This document shows, piece after piece, positions 8,401 through 17,780 of a stretch of 64,000 nucleotides of DNA; position 1 is the first letter of the stretch, and each line of letters opens with the position of its first letter. Origin of the DNA: Thiotrichales bacterium (lineage in GTDB: Bacteria > Pseudomonadota > Gammaproteobacteria > JAABTG01). The position numbers and the translations under genes are program-made. The stretch spans positions 28,064 to 92,063 of the forward strand of contig JAABTG010000001.1 in the NCBI GenBank assembly GCA_011389995.1, given 5' to 3'. The notes under the pieces are model-generated. The model saw only the letters and a program-made list of their open reading frames with translations, had not been told where the DNA came from and did not search any database.

Positions 8401-10385
8401 CCCCGTGCACCCTCCGGAACCCCCGGTGCCGCGTCGGGCGCCGTGCCGGCATGCCGCGTCGCCGGCACCCGGTGGGCCAGGCGATAGCGCCTGTCGAAGG
8501 AGGCCGTCAGGCCACCGAGGCCCATCATCAGGCAGCCGAACCAGATCCATTGCACGAAGGGCTTGTGGTAGACGCGCAACGCCCAGGCACCGCTGCCCAC
8601 CGGCTCACCCAGGGCCACATAGAGGTCCCGGGTCACACCCGCGTCGATGGCGGCCTCCGTCATGGGATTCTGCTGGGAGGCGTAGTAGCGCTTCTCGGGA
8701 TAGAGGGTGGTGACGCGCTCGCCGTCCCTGTAGACATGCATGGTGCCCCGGGTCGCGCGGTAATTCGCCCCCTGATGGGGTGCCACACCCTCGAACTGGA
8801 AGCGGTAATCCCGAACGTCGATGCTGTCGCCTGGGGCCATGCGCACGTCCCGTTCGATATCGTACGCCGATACGAGAGTCACCCCCACCACGAACACCGC
8901 CATGCCCATGTGGGCGATGGTCATGCCGCTGAAGCCGAAGGACAGGCCGCGTGCGCCCTTACCCCGCATCTGGTGACCGACGCCCCACAGCGCGGTGGCC
9001 ACTATCCAGAAGGCCATGAAGAGCCCCAGCCACACCATGATGTCCGACAGGTTGCCCAGCAACCCCAGCGCAATGGAGGCGAGGACGACGGCCGCCGGCA
9101 GAGTGAAGCGACTGACCGCCGCGAGACGCGGCAGCCGGTCCTTCTTCCACCGCGCCAACGGCCCGAGGCCAATGAGGAATAGCAGGGGCAGCATGAGGGG
9201 CACGAAGACCGTATCGAAGTAGGGCGGCCCCACCGAAATCTTGCCCAGCCCCAGGGCGTCGAGAAACAGCGGATAGAGGGTGCCGATGAGGACGCTGGCC
9301 GCGGCCACTGTGAGCAGGATGTTGTTCAGCAACAACAGGGTATCCTTGGACACCCACTCGAACTTGGCACTGGCACTGACGGACCCGGCGCGCAAGGCAA
9401 AAAGGATCAGGGAGGCGCCGATAACCACACACAGGAATATCAGGATATACATCCCGCGCGCCGGATCGGTGGCGAAGGCGTGGACGGACACCAGCACCCC
9501 GGAGCGCACCAGGAAGGTCCCCAGAAGACTGAGGGAGAAGGCGAAGATGGAAAGCAAGACGGTCCAGCTGCGGAAGGTGCCGCGCTTCTCGGTGACGGCG
9601 AGGGAATGGATGAGGGCGGTGGCCACCAGCCACGGCATGAACGAGGCATTCTCCACCGGATCCCAGAACCACCAGCCGCCCCAGCCGAGCTCGTAGTAGG
9701 CCCACCAGCTGCCGAGGGCGATACCGAAGGTCAGGAACATCCAGGCCACGTTGGTCCAGGGCCGCGTCCACCGTACCCATGCGGAATCCAGCCGGCCCTC
9801 CAGCAGGGCCGCGATGGCGAACGCGAAGGGCACCACCAGGCCCACATAACCGAGGTAGAGCATGGGCGGATGGATGGCGAGGCCGGGATCCTGGAGCAGG
9901 GGGTTCAGTTCCCGCCCCTGCATGGGCGCCGGGAACAGGCGGTCGAAGGGATTGGAGGTACCGAGGGTGAACAGCAGGAAACCCACCCCCACCAGGCCGA
10001 TGATCGCCAGTACGCGGGCGGTGAAGACCTCCGGGACGGAGCGGCTGAACAGGGTGATGGCGAGGCCCCATATCCCCAGCATCAGCACCCACAGCAGCAG
10101 CGAACCCTCATGGGCCCCCCACACGGCGGAGATCTTGTACATCAGGGGCTGGGCGGTGTTCGAGTTGCTGGCCACGTAGGCCACCGAGAAATCATCCACC
10201 AGGAAGGCGTAGGTCAGACAGATGAAGGAGATGGCCAGGAACAGTACCTGGGCGCGGGCGGCGGGCACCGCCACCCCGATCCATCCCGGACGGTCGAGCC
10301 ATACTCCGAGCAGTGGCAGGGTACCCTGAACGATGGCGATGGACAGGGCGATGATGAGGGCGAAATGTCCGAGTTCAGGGATCAT
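8397..10385 (-). CDS. ccmF: Haem lyase subunit CcmF
   Basis: 662 residues, a polytopic membrane protein with about 14-15 helices. The tryptophan-rich WWD signature ([15 protein letters not shown]) sits in a periplasmic loop near residue 235. Conserved histidines are present in the flanking loops, and a large periplasmic domain lies near the C-terminus before the last helix. CcmF takes haem from holo-CcmE and attaches it to the CXXCH of apocytochromes together with CcmH/CcmI. It overlaps both neighbours by four bases (ATGA), so the operon is tightly coupled. Length is normal for the family. Confidence 0.93.
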   Translation of the reverse strand: MIPELGHFALIIALSIAIVQGTLPLLGVWLDRPGWIGVAVPAARAQVLFLAISFICLTYAFLVDDFSVAYVASNSNTAQPLMYKISAVWGAHEGSLLLWVLMLGIWGLAITLFSRSVPEVFTARVLAIIGLVGVGFLLFTLGTSNPFDRLFPAPMQGRELNPLLQDPGLAIHPPMLYLGYVGLVVPFAFAIAALLEGRLDSAWVRWTRPWTNVAWMFLTFGIALGSWWAYYELGWGGWWFWDPVENASFMPWLVATALIHSLAVTEKRGTFRSWTVLLSIFAFSLSLLGTFLVRSGVLVSVHAFATDPARGMYILIFLCVVIGASLILFALRAGSVSASAKFEWVSKDTLLLLNNILLTVAAASVLIGTLYPLFLDALGLGKISVGPPYFDTVFVPLMLPLLFLIGLGPLARWKKDRLPRLAAVSRFTLPAAVVLASIALGLLGNLSDIMVWLGLFMAFWIVATALWGVGHQMRGKGARGLSFGFSGMTIAHMGMAVFVVGVTLVSAYDIERDVRMAPGDSIDVRDYRFQFEGVAPHQGANYRATRGTMHVYRDGERVTTLYPEKRYYASQQNPMTEAAIDAGVTRDLYVALGEPVGSGAWALRVYHKPFVQWIWFGCLMMGLGGLTASFDRRYRLAHRVPATRHAGTAPDAAPGVPEGARG

Positions 10386-10852
10386 GTGCCTTGCCCCGGG
10401 TGGGAGAGAGGCATGCTGCCGGGGCTGGTGTCCACGGCCTTCAGGGCCTCGGCAACCTCGGGAGGCATATAGTTCTCATCATGCTTGGCCAGTACCTCGT
10501 CCGCCACGAACATGCCGCTGCCGTTCAGTCGACCGAGGGCGATGATCCCCTGCCCCTCGCGGAACAGGTCCGGCAGTATCCCCGTGTAGACGACCGGTAT
10601 GTTATGGGCCGTATCGGTCACCTTGAATTCCACCTCCAGGGAGTCCTGACGGCGCTTGACGCTGCCGTTCTCCACCAGACCACCCAGCCGGAACACGTGA
10701 TTGTCCGGGACCTCGCCTGCCGCCACCTGGGAGGGACTGAAGAACAGATTGATGTTCTCATTGAGCGCCATGAGCATAAGTCCCACGGCCACGGCCACCA
10801 GGGTCACCAGGGCGCCCACCAGCGCCAGTCTCTGCTTTCTTTTCGGATTCAT
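10382..10852 (-). CDS. ccmE: Haem chaperone CcmE
   Basis: 156 residues. An N-terminal membrane anchor (about 9-30) is followed by a periplasmic OB-fold domain containing [34 protein letters not shown] and [16 protein letters not shown]. His124 in the HxxxY motif (HDENY) is the residue that binds haem covalently, with Tyr128 as axial ligand. It receives haem from CcmC/CcmD and delivers it to CcmF. It overlaps ccmC and ccmF by ATGA. It is the canonical, complete CcmE; a second, degenerate CcmE-like domain is fused into the preceding ccmC gene. Confidence 0.94.
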   Translation of the reverse strand: MNPKRKQRLALVGALVTLVAVAVGLMLMALNENINLFFSPSQVAAGEVPDNHVFRLGGLVENGSVKRRQDSLEVEFKVTDTAHNIPVVYTGILPDLFREGQGIIALGRLNGSGMFVADEVLAKHDENYMPPEVAEALKAVDTSPGSMPLSHPGQGT

Positions 10853-12072
10853 GGGTCTGATTCCTCACGCCTCTGCCTGCGTAAAATGGCCGCTTTTCTC
10901 GTTGCCAGGCACCGATAGGGCGCCAGCACGTTGATTAACAGGGTCACCATCGTTATCAGGTAGGCGACGATGACGTACCCGCTGTGATCGCGTACGTTCA
11001 GGGCGGCAACCGTACGGGCCTCAATGCGCCCTGTCTCCCCGGAGTAGACACCGTTTACCCGGGCACCCCAGTCGGCCCTGAACTGCTCCGGCAGGTTGCC
11101 GGGAAAGCGTACATCAACCGCCGCGCCTTCGCCTACCAGGCGGAAACGCTTGATGACACCCTGCTCCTCCACATCCTTCACCATCCCCTGGACGGTGACG
11201 GTTTCGTGTTCGACCCCCGCAACATTCGCCAGTTCACCGGGACTGTAAACGGCTTCGCGCTCCGTGGACAGATGCAGCCATGCCGTGAATATGACTGCGA
11301 TCAATGGAATGGTCCAGGCCAGGTACTGGGGACGGGTCTCGGGGGGATCACGGACCCAGGATGCCCGGCTCTCGTTCTCCAACACCATGCAGCGCCCCCG
11401 CACCAGCAGGGCGGTGGCGAACAGGAAGATGAACATGCCCATCATCATCAGCAACGCGGTGAGCATGGTGCCCTCGATGGAGGGTTGGGAAAACTTGCTG
11501 ATGGTGGCGCCCTGATGGAGGGTGTTCCACCACTGCACCGAGTAGTGGATGATGGGAATGTTGATGACCCCCACGAGGGCGAGCACCGCAGCGGCCCGCC
11601 CCGCATTCTGGCGGTTCTCGATGGCTGCCCGCAGGGCCATGTATCCGAGGTACAGGAACAACAGAATGAGTTCCGACGTGAGTCGCGCGTCCCATTGCCA
11701 CCACGTCCCCCACGTGGGTTTGCCCCAGATTGAACCGGTCACCAGGGCCAGGAAGGTGAAGGAGGCCCCGATGGGCGCACTGGCGGCCGCCACCACATCC
11801 GCAAGCTTGATGCGCCACACCAGAAATATCAGGCTCGCCGCCGCCATGACCCCATAGACCATCATGGAATTGGAGGCCGCCGGCACGTGGATGAAGATTA
11901 TCCGATAGCTCTCCCCCTGCTCGGAGTGGGTGGGCGCCAGCACCAGGCCGATGTAGAGGCCGACCACCAGCAACCCGAGGGCCACCGCGAGGGTCCACTG
12001 GGACAGCCAGCCGGCGATGCCGTAGTAGATGCGGGGTGAGGAGAAGCGGTGGAGAAAGAGAGGTATGCGCAT
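10849..12072 (-). CDS. ccmC: CcmC fused to a CcmE-like OB domain and a CcmD-like tail
   Basis: 407 residues, against about 245 for ordinary CcmC. Residues 1-242 are a full CcmC: six membrane helices, the WWD loop ([11 protein letters not shown] near 121-131), and haem-ligand histidines at 62 and 186. Residues 250-268 form an extra membrane helix, and 276-358 resemble the CcmE OB domain: [25 protein letters not shown] and ARTVAAL align with [25 protein letters not shown] and ADEVLAK of the neighbouring CcmE. The covalent haem His is not at the aligned position; a later DHSGY (His363) is present. Residues 361-407 have the CcmD pattern (GYVIVAY helix, then a basic tail). No separate ccmD exists in the operon. 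The predicted topology puts the OB domain in the periplasm. Confidence 0.88.
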   Translation of the reverse strand: MRIPLFLHRFSSPRIYYGIAGWLSQWTLAVALGLLVVGLYIGLVLAPTHSEQGESYRIIFIHVPAASNSMMVYGVMAAASLIFLVWRIKLADVVAAASAPIGASFTFLALVTGSIWGKPTWGTWWQWDARLTSELILLFLYLGYMALRAAIENRQNAGRAAAVLALVGVINIPIIHYSVQWWNTLHQGATISKFSQPSIEGTMLTALLMMMGMFIFLFATALLVRGRCMVLENESRASWVRDPPETRPQYLAWTIPLIAVIFTAWLHLSTEREAVYSPGELANVAGVEHETVTVQGMVKDVEEQGVIKRFRLVGEGAAVDVRFPGNLPEQFRADWGARVNGVYSGETGRIEARTVAALNVRDHSGYVIVAYLITMVTLLINVLAPYRCLATRKAAILRRQRREESDP

Positions 12073-12084
12073 AGGAAATTGATT

Positions 12085-12774
12085 TTAGCCGATGCTGACC
12101 CGAATGGCCGCAGCCGTTGCCAGGGGAGACAGGGCGATGGACAGTACCAGCAACGCCCCCATGAGATAGAGATGACCCGTCACGTTGAGGCCGGCCGTGG
12201 CATCGTTGACCGCCAGGGCGCCGAAGATGAGCACGGGCACATAGAGGGGCAGCACCAGCAGGGACAGCAGCACGCCCCCTCGCTTCAGACCTACCGTGAG
12301 TCCCGTGCCGATGGCCCCGACGAGACTCAGCACCGGCGTGCCCAGGGCCAGACTGAGCACCAACACCACCATGGCATTGTCCGGCAGATAGAGCAGCACC
12401 CCCAGCAGGGGTGCGACGATGAGCAGGGGCAGGCCGGTGATGAGCCAGTGAGCCAGCACCTTGGCCAGGACGATCACCGACAGGGGATGGTGGCTCAGGG
12501 CCATCTGTTCCAGGGAGCCGTCCTCGAAATCGGTGCGGAACATGGCATCCAGAGCAAGCATGGAGGCCAGCAGGGCGGCCACCCAGATGATCCCTGGCGC
12601 GATCTCCGCCAGGGTGGAAGGTGCCGGTCCGATGCCCAGGGGAAACAGGCTTACCACCATGACGAAGAACATCAGGGGGTTGGCAAGTTCACCGCGATGC
12701 CGGAATGCCAGGGTCAGGTCACGCATCAATACACTGATGAAGACGTGGCCCAGACCGCCGTCCGCCTCCCTCAC
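12085..12774 (-). CDS. ccmB: Haem exporter membrane protein CcmB
   Basis: 229 residues with six predicted membrane helices. Family segments include RDLTLAFRHRGELANPLMFF near the N-terminus, FRTDFEDGSLEQMALS in a cytoplasmic loop, and HWLITGLPLLIVAPLLG. CcmB is the permease of the CcmABC(D) ABC-type complex that releases holo-CcmE from CcmC. It overlaps ccmA by ATGA and lies 12 bases before the ccmC fusion gene. Length is normal. Confidence 0.92.
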   Translation of the reverse strand: MREADGGLGHVFISVLMRDLTLAFRHRGELANPLMFFVMVVSLFPLGIGPAPSTLAEIAPGIIWVAALLASMLALDAMFRTDFEDGSLEQMALSHHPLSVIVLAKVLAHWLITGLPLLIVAPLLGVLLYLPDNAMVVLVLSLALGTPVLSLVGAIGTGLTVGLKRGGVLLSLLVLPLYVPVLIFGALAVNDATAGLNVTGHLYLMGALLVLSIALSPLATAAAIRVSIG

Positions 12775-13433
12775 GGACCGGGCACCTCGGCACTGAGGTC
12801 GATGACCTTGACCGTGCAGCCATCGAGGCGGGTGGTGTGGTGCGTCGTGAGGATCACGATCCCCCCTGCTTGCACATGTTCCAGGAAGATGTCCTCGACA
12901 TCGGCTATGCCCTTGCGATCGAGCGCGGTGAACGGCTCATCGAGCACCCATAGCAGGGCGTCGCTGACCAGCAGGCGGGCCAGCCCGACCCGTCGGTTCT
13001 GGCCCGCCGACAGCATGCGACAGGGTACGTCCTCGAAGCCGCGCAAGGACAGGCGTCCCAATACTGCGCCGAGGTCGACGTCGCGGCGCGGATTGGTGAG
13101 GGCCTGGGCGAAACGCAGGTTCTCCAGGGGTGTCAGTTCGGCCTTGACCCCGGCGTGGTGGCCCAGGTAATTGATTTGGCCGAGATAGTCGGTGCGCACC
13201 CGTTCCACCGGCTGGTCCCGCCAATAGATACCGCCACTGCTGGCCAGGGCAAGCCCGCAGACGATGCGCAGGAGGCTGGTCTTGCCACTGCCATTGCGGC
13301 CCTCGACCTGCAGGATCTCCCGGGCGGCGAGCTGAAAGTTCAAGTCGGAGAAGAGCAGCCGGTCGTCCCGTTCGCAAGCGAGATCACGGGCTGCGATCAG
13401 CACTTCGGGGCCTTCTTGTCCGTGGGCATTCAT
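12771..13433 (-). CDS. ccmA: CcmA, ATP-binding subunit of the haem maturation ABC complex
   Basis: 220 residues from the ATG used here. Walker A is GRNGSGKTS, the signature motif is LSAGQNRRVGLARLL, and Walker B with its catalytic Glu is in LLWVLDEPF, followed by the switch His in TTHHT. ATP hydrolysis by CcmA is needed to release haem-loaded CcmE. A GTG start at 13403, ten codons in, has a better-placed ribosome site (AAGAAGG, 7 bases upstream) and would give a length closer to E. coli CcmA, so the true start may be there. It is the first gene of the ccm operon. Confidence 0.9.
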   Translation of the reverse strand: MNAHGQEGPEVLIAARDLACERDDRLLFSDLNFQLAAREILQVEGRNGSGKTSLLRIVCGLALASSGGIYWRDQPVERVRTDYLGQINYLGHHAGVKAELTPLENLRFAQALTNPRRDVDLGAVLGRLSLRGFEDVPCRMLSAGQNRRVGLARLLVSDALLWVLDEPFTALDRKGIADVEDIFLEHVQAGGIVILTTHHTTRLDGCTVKVIDLSAEVPGP

Positions 13434-13493
13434 CCCTATCTGCAGTTTCTCGCAATGACGACTCGGCGGGCGGCATCCTATTGAAGCGTCGGG

Positions 13494-13522
13494 AGTATGA
13501 ATAGTTTTTGACGGTTCGCCAA
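13494..13522 (-). promoter_or_regulatory. Candidate sigma-70 promoter of the ccm operon
   Basis: On the minus strand, TTGGCG (13522-13517) and CATACT (13499-13494) are separated by 17 bases. The run between them is the most AT-rich part of the ccmA-yceD gap. Hexamer matches are moderate (three or four of six each). It is the only candidate seen before ccmA, and the whole operon is otherwise coupled with almost no gaps. Confidence 0.38.
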
Positions 13523-13548
13523 GGGGATGTCCTCGAACCCCACCGTGG

Positions 13549-13585
13549 GGCTGGCGCGGCAGTGGCCTCGCCACCTGCGCCAGCC
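13549..13585. repeat. Long imperfect hairpin between divergent ccmA and yceD
   Basis: GGCTGGCGC (13549-13557) pairs perfectly with GCGCCAGCC (13577-13585). A second stem lies inside it: GTGGC (13562-13566) with GCCAC (13570-13574). A smaller hairpin (CCCCAC/GTGGGG) overlaps the left side. There is no T-run on either side, so it is not a simple terminator. It sits between the two divergent promoters and could be a REP-like element or an insulating structure. Confidence 0.6.
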
Positions 13586-13634
13586 GCGCCCATTGCGGGG
13601 GGCGGCCGGCCCCTTGGGCCGACGCGATTTTCTT

Positions 13635-13664
13635 TTGACTAAACCGGAGCCACTTTTGTACTAT
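13635..13664 (+). promoter_or_regulatory. Candidate sigma-70 promoter for yceD-rpmF-plsX-fab
   Basis: TTGACT (13635-13640) and TACTAT (13659-13664) are separated by 18 bases in an AT-rich stretch directly before yceD. The predicted start near 13671 leaves almost no leader before the first ATG (13674). This suggests either near-leaderless translation or use of the second in-frame ATG at 13686. Confidence 0.5.
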
Positions 13665-13673
13665 TACTCGTTT

Positions 13674-14186
13674 ATGTCGAGCCGCATGAAAGAACTGGTA
13701 GACCCGTTTCAACTCGTTGAAAGGCAGGCGGTTATCGAGGATGTCTATGCCGTTTCTGACCTTGAGCGGGTGAGGGCCGCGGTGTTCGACACCGGGGGGG
13801 AATTCAAGGTGCGGCTCGCATTCCATCGTGACGCCGCGCGGCATGGCGTGATCGTCGGCCACCTCACGGGCACGGTGACGCTGCAATGTCAGCGCTGCCT
13901 GGAGGCCATGGCCCTCGACCTGGACATCCGGCCACAGCTGGGTCTTTGCACCTCGGAGGCGGAAGCGGAGCGGCTTCCGGACGAGCTGGAGCCCCTGATA
14001 GTGGGAGACGCCCCGTTGAACATACGTGAGGTGGTGGAGGACGAAATACTGCTCGCCCTCCCCATCGTGGCCCGCCATGCCCGGGCGTGTGGGCAGGTGG
14101 CGGCAGCGGACCCGGAAGGCCCGGCGGATGAAGATACGCGACGACCGTTTCGCGACCTCAGGAAGATGCTGGACGAGGGTGAGTGA
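13674..14186 (+). CDS. yceD: DUF177 / YceD family protein (23S rRNA accumulation)
   Basis: 170 residues. The family core is present: LQCQRCLEAM with a CxxC pair, LPDELEPLIVGD, and the very typical VEDEILLALPIVARH, followed by a Cys and an acidic tail. E. coli YceD is linked to 23S rRNA accumulation, and the gene is nearly always next to rpmF. The start could instead be the ATG at 13686 (MKELVDPFQ), which aligns better with other YceD proteins and leaves room for a leader. The frame stays open upstream to 13527, but that part is the hairpin region and is not coding. Confidence 0.88.
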   Translation: MSSRMKELVDPFQLVERQAVIEDVYAVSDLERVRAAVFDTGGEFKVRLAFHRDAARHGVIVGHLTGTVTLQCQRCLEAMALDLDIRPQLGLCTSEAEAERLPDELEPLIVGDAPLNIREVVEDEILLALPIVARHARACGQVAAADPEGPADEDTRRPFRDLRKMLDEGE

Positions 14187-14459
14187 CGCCGCGTCCCAAT
14201 GAAGGCGGTCATGGGCGCATTCGGTGCGCTCCGCGGAGGCCGGGGTGCCGGCCCGCCATGCCCTTTGGGGTCATGGCCTTCGGCACCGTGCCCCCAGGAG
14301 GCATGGTTTGCGGCATATGTGCCAGCGTGTAATGTACGCCGCAAAAAGACGAACCCCGCCGGCAGGTGCGTCGGCGCTACATGGCGCGTTGAGTTGGTGG
14401 ATACGGGGAAGCCGCATCCGGTTCCCCATGTATGAAGTTACCTTGGAGAAACTCTAGCA
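14187..14459 (+). other. Structured 273-base spacer ahead of rpmF
   Basis: No gene is seen here. Three hairpins can be drawn. Outer stem GGTGCCG (14244-14250) with CGGCACC (14281-14287) encloses GCCATG (14255-14260) with CATGGC (14272-14277). Separately, GGGGAA-CCG (14405-14414) pairs with CGG-TTCCCC (14419-14427) around a four-base loop, ending 32 bases before the rpmF ATG. None has a T-run. In E. coli the yceD-rpmF gap is much shorter, so the length and structure here stand out and may control L32 or fab operon expression. Confidence 0.5.
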
Positions 14460-14639
14460 ATGGCTGTTCAGAAAAATCGCAAGACACCTTCCAAACGCGG
14501 CATGCGCCGCGCCCACGACAAGTTGTCGAGTCCGGCGCTGTCGACGGACCAGACCACCGGCGAAGTCCATCTGCGTCATCACATCACGCCCGATGGCTAT
14601 TACCGCGGTCGCAAGGTGTACACCTCCACGGAAGAATAA
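14460..14639 (+). CDS. rpmF: 50S ribosomal protein L32
   Basis: 59 residues beginning [20 protein letters not shown] and containing [16 protein letters not shown], almost the textbook gammaproteobacterial L32. It has no cysteines, so it is the zinc-independent form of this protein. A GGAG ribosome site lies 11 bases upstream. It is the second gene of the yceD-rpmF-plsX-fab run, the usual coupling of ribosome and membrane-lipid synthesis. Confidence 0.97.
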   Translation: MAVQKNRKTPSKRGMRRAHDKLSSPALSTDQTTGEVHLRHHITPDGYYRGRKVYTSTEE

Positions 14640-14642
14640 GGT

Positions 14643-15668
14643 TTGGAATCCTTTGCCATCGCCCTCGACGCCATGGGGGGCGATCATGGCCCCGAGGTGG
14701 TGGTGCCTGCCGCTATCGACGCCCTCAAGCGATACCCCAGCCTGCGGCTGGTGCTGGTGGGTAACGAGGAGAGCCTGGAGCGTCTGGTGGCCTCGGCGGA
14801 TCACAGGGTGCGGGAGCGGCTGAGCATTCGGCATACCAGCCAGATGGTGGGCATGGATGAGTCACCGGCGGTGGCCCTGCGCGGCAAGCGTGACTCGTCC
14901 ATGCGGGTGGCCATAGACCTGGTCAAGCAGGGTACCGCCGCGGCTTGTGTCAGTGCCGGCAACACCGGCGCCCTGATGGCCATGGCGAAGTTCGTGCTGC
15001 ATACCCTGCCGGGCATCGACAGACCCGCCATCGCCACCGCTCTGCCCACCATCCAGGGACACGTGCATGTGCTCGATTTGGGCGCCAACGTGGATGTCAC
15101 GCCGGCTCAGCTGGTGCAATTCGCCGTCATGGGCTCGGAGCTAGCAAGCGCGGTAGACCACAAGGCCGCGCCCCGGGTCGCACTGCTCAACATCGGTGCG
15201 GAAGCCATCAAGGGCAACGAGATCGTCAAACAGGCCTCTGCCCTGCTGACGGATACCGAACTCAACTACATCGGCTACGTGGAAGGAGATGGGGTGTTCA
15301 TGGGCGAGGCGGATGTGGTGGTGTGCGACGGCTTCGTGGGCAATGTGTCTCTCAAGACCACGGAAGGCGTGGCCAAGATGATTGGCCACTACCTGAAGCT
15401 CGAATTCGGCCGCAACCTCGCCACGCGCATCGCGGGCCTGGTGGCCCTGCCCGTGTTGCGGTCCCTCAAGCTCCGCCTCGATCCCCGCCGCTACAACGGC
15501 GCCAGCCTGGTGGGTCTTCAGGGAATCGTCATCAAGAGCCACGGCGGTGCCGACGGGCTCGCCTTCACTCACGCCATCGACGAGGCCGTGAAGGAAGTCG
15601 CCAACGACGTGCCGAGCCGCATCAGGAATCATCTCCAGCAGCGTCTGCAGGCCAAGGTCGCGTCGTGA
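14643..15668 (+). CDS. plsX: Phosphate acyltransferase PlsX
   Basis: 341 residues. It begins with the PlsX signature [19 protein letters not shown], has [14 protein letters not shown] and [16 protein letters not shown], and is full length. PlsX makes acyl-phosphate from acyl-ACP for phospholipid synthesis. The start is TTG at 14643: no upstream ATG or GTG fits, the gap to rpmF is three bases, and the first internal ATG lies inside the conserved DAMGGD motif. A TAAGG/GGAAG ribosome site overlaps the end of rpmF. Confidence 0.93.
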   Translation: MESFAIALDAMGGDHGPEVVVPAAIDALKRYPSLRLVLVGNEESLERLVASADHRVRERLSIRHTSQMVGMDESPAVALRGKRDSSMRVAIDLVKQGTAAACVSAGNTGALMAMAKFVLHTLPGIDRPAIATALPTIQGHVHVLDLGANVDVTPAQLVQFAVMGSELASAVDHKAAPRVALLNIGAEAIKGNEIVKQASALLTDTELNYIGYVEGDGVFMGEADVVVCDGFVGNVSLKTTEGVAKMIGHYLKLEFGRNLATRIAGLVALPVLRSLKLRLDPRRYNGASLVGLQGIVIKSHGGADGLAFTHAIDEAVKEVANDVPSRIRNHLQQRLQAKVAS

Positions 15669-16633
15669 CCTACTCCCGCATCACCGGCACCGGCAGTTAT
15701 CTGCCAGACAAGGTGCTGACGAATGCCGACCTCGAGAAGATGGTCGACACCAGCGACACCTGGATCGTGGAGCGCACGGGGATCCGTGAGCGCCGTATCG
15801 CCCGCGACGGCGAGACCACCTGCGATCTGGCCGAGAAGGCGGCACGCCGGGCCCTGGAGCATAGCGGACTCGGCTTGGAGGCGGTGGAACTCATCGTCGT
15901 CGCCACCACCACGGCGGACAAGGTATTTCCCAGCACGGCCTGCCTGCTGCAGGGCAGGCTGGGCATCAGCGGCTGCCCCGCCTTCGACGTGCAGGCGGTG
16001 TGCACGGGATTCATATATGCCCTGTCGGTGGCGGACCAGTTCATCCGTTCCGGCCACGTCAGAAACGCCCTGGTGGTGGGGGCGGAGACCATGTCGCGGA
16101 TCATCGACTGGACGGATCGTGGCACCTGCGTCCTGTTCGCCGATGGTGCCGGGGCGGTGGTGCTGGAGGCGAGTGACGAGCCCGGTATCATGTCCACCCA
16201 TATCCACGCGGATGGCGCCTACGAACACCTGCTGACGGTGGACGGCGGCATCTCCGAGGGTTACGACCAGACGGCCCAGGGTAAGGCCTATCTGCGTATG
16301 CAGGGCAACGAGGTCTTCCGGGTGGCGGTCAACACCCTGGGACGGATCGTGGACGAGACCCTGGAGGCCAACGGCCTCGACAAGAGCGACGTGGACTGGC
16401 TGGTGCCCCACCAGGCCAATATCCGCATCATTGCCGCCACGGCGCGCAAGCTGAAGATGTCCATGGACAACGTGGTGGTGACCGTGGACACCCATGGCAA
16501 CACCTCCGGGGCCTCGGTTCCCCTGGCCCTGGATACGGCGGTTAAAGACGGTCGCATCAAGCGCGGCGAACTGCTGTTGCTGGAGGCCTTCGGCGGCGGC
16601 TTCACCTGGGGCTCGGCGCTCATCCGATTCTGA
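15665..16633 (+). CDS. fabH: 3-oxoacyl-ACP synthase III (FabH)
   Basis: 322 residues. The catalytic triad is Cys113 in AVCTGF, His in PHQANIRI and Asn in HGNTSG. The N-terminal [11 protein letters not shown] and [10 protein letters not shown] are diagnostic. It condenses acetyl-CoA with malonyl-ACP to start fatty-acid synthesis. The start codon is GTG overlapping the plsX stop (GTGA), so the genes are translationally coupled. Length is normal. Confidence 0.95.
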   Translation: MTYSRITGTGSYLPDKVLTNADLEKMVDTSDTWIVERTGIRERRIARDGETTCDLAEKAARRALEHSGLGLEAVELIVVATTTADKVFPSTACLLQGRLGISGCPAFDVQAVCTGFIYALSVADQFIRSGHVRNALVVGAETMSRIIDWTDRGTCVLFADGAGAVVLEASDEPGIMSTHIHADGAYEHLLTVDGGISEGYDQTAQGKAYLRMQGNEVFRVAVNTLGRIVDETLEANGLDKSDVDWLVPHQANIRIIAATARKLKMSMDNVVVTVDTHGNTSGASVPLALDTAVKDGRIKRGELLLLEAFGGGFTWGSALIRF

Positions 16634-16649
16634 AGAACAGGCATCTTCC

Positions 16650-17582
16650 ATGACCATCGCATGTATTTTTCCCGGCCAGGGTTCCCAGTCCCTGAAGATG
16701 ATGTCCGCTTTCGGCCATCATCAGGCGGCGGTCAGGGAGACCTTCGAGGAGGCCGGTGACGTCCTCGGCTTCGACCTGTGGCACCTGACCCAGGAGGGCC
16801 CCGAGGCGGAACTCAACCGCACGGACCGCACCCAGCCCCTGATGCTGACCGCCGGCGTCGCCGTATGGCGGTTATGGCAGGCGGCCGGCGGGCAGGCGCC
16901 CCGTTCCATGGCGGGCCACAGCCTCGGCGAGTACACGGCCCTGGTGTGCGCCGGTGCCCTCGACTTCGCCGCGGCCCTGAGCCTGGTGGCCGATCGGGGA
17001 CGCTTCATGCAGGAGGCCGTGCCCGAGGGCAGGGGCGCCATGGCCGCCATTCTGGGCCTGGACGACGCCACGGTGGCGGCGGTGTGCGAAGGCGTGGCCG
17101 GCGACCAGGTGGTGGCGCCCGCGAACTACAACGCGCCGGGGCAGGTGGTGATAGCCGGGGATGCCGGGGCCGTCCATCGTGCCGTGGCGTCGGCCAAGGA
17201 ACGCGGCGCGAAGCGCGCACTCACCCTGCCGGTTAGTGTCCCCTCCCACTGCAGCCTCATGAAACCGGCGGCCCAGAGGCTTTACTCACGTCTCGTGGAA
17301 GTCTCCATTGACCCGCCGGCCGTGCCGGTGGTGCACAACGTGGACGTGAAGACCCATGAGATCCCCGAGGACATCAGGGGGGCCCTGGCGGCCCAGCTCC
17401 ACCAGCCGGTGAGGTGGGTGGAGACCATACGCAGGCTCTACGGGGAGGGCATCGGGGTGGCGGTGGAATGCGGGCCGGGGAGGGTCCTGGCAGGCCTCAA
17501 CAAGCGTATCGAGAGGGACATGCAGTGTCTGTCAATCCATGACGCCGAGAGCCTCGACGGTGCTCTGGCGGCCACCGGGTAG
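16650..17582 (+). CDS. fabD: Malonyl-CoA:ACP transacylase (FabD)
   Basis: 310 residues. IFPGQGSQ lies at the N-terminus, the nucleophile is Ser91 in GHSLGE, the catalytic His is in VPSHCSLM near residue 200, and a Gln-containing NAPGQVVIAG segment is present. It loads malonyl groups onto ACP. The ATG at 16650 follows fabH by 16 bases. The next gene, fabG, is separated by an unusually long 198-base gap. Confidence 0.95.
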   Translation: MTIACIFPGQGSQSLKMMSAFGHHQAAVRETFEEAGDVLGFDLWHLTQEGPEAELNRTDRTQPLMLTAGVAVWRLWQAAGGQAPRSMAGHSLGEYTALVCAGALDFAAALSLVADRGRFMQEAVPEGRGAMAAILGLDDATVAAVCEGVAGDQVVAPANYNAPGQVVIAGDAGAVHRAVASAKERGAKRALTLPVSVPSHCSLMKPAAQRLYSRLVEVSIDPPAVPVVHNVDVKTHEIPEDIRGALAAQLHQPVRWVETIRRLYGEGIGVAVECGPGRVLAGLNKRIERDMQCLSIHDAESLDGALAATG

Positions 17583-17780
17583 CCCCGGGAAATACTGCCA
17601 GGGGAAATACTGCCGGGGCAGACGTCGATTCAACCGTCCATGATGAAATCAGCCACGCCGGGGCCGGGTACATGCCCGGACCCGGCCCACGCTTCTCAAT
17701 CTGCCGGGTGATTGATGGGGCGGCCCATCCATGGACTGCACGGAAAATGCTTAACGTCAGCACTTTCTTAGGAGAGACAG
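17583..17780 (+). other. fabD-fabG gap with tandem repeat and GC hairpin
   Basis: A 15-base unit beginning GGGAAATACTGCC occurs twice in tandem (17587-17601 and 17602-17616), directly after the fabD stop. Further on, GGGCCGGGT (17661-17669) pairs perfectly with ACCCGGCCC (17680-17688) around a 10-base loop. There is no T-run, so it is at most a weak or rho-assisted terminator. An AGGAGA ribosome site for fabG is at 17770-17775. The gap could separate fabG-acpP expression from the upstream genes. Confidence 0.55.
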
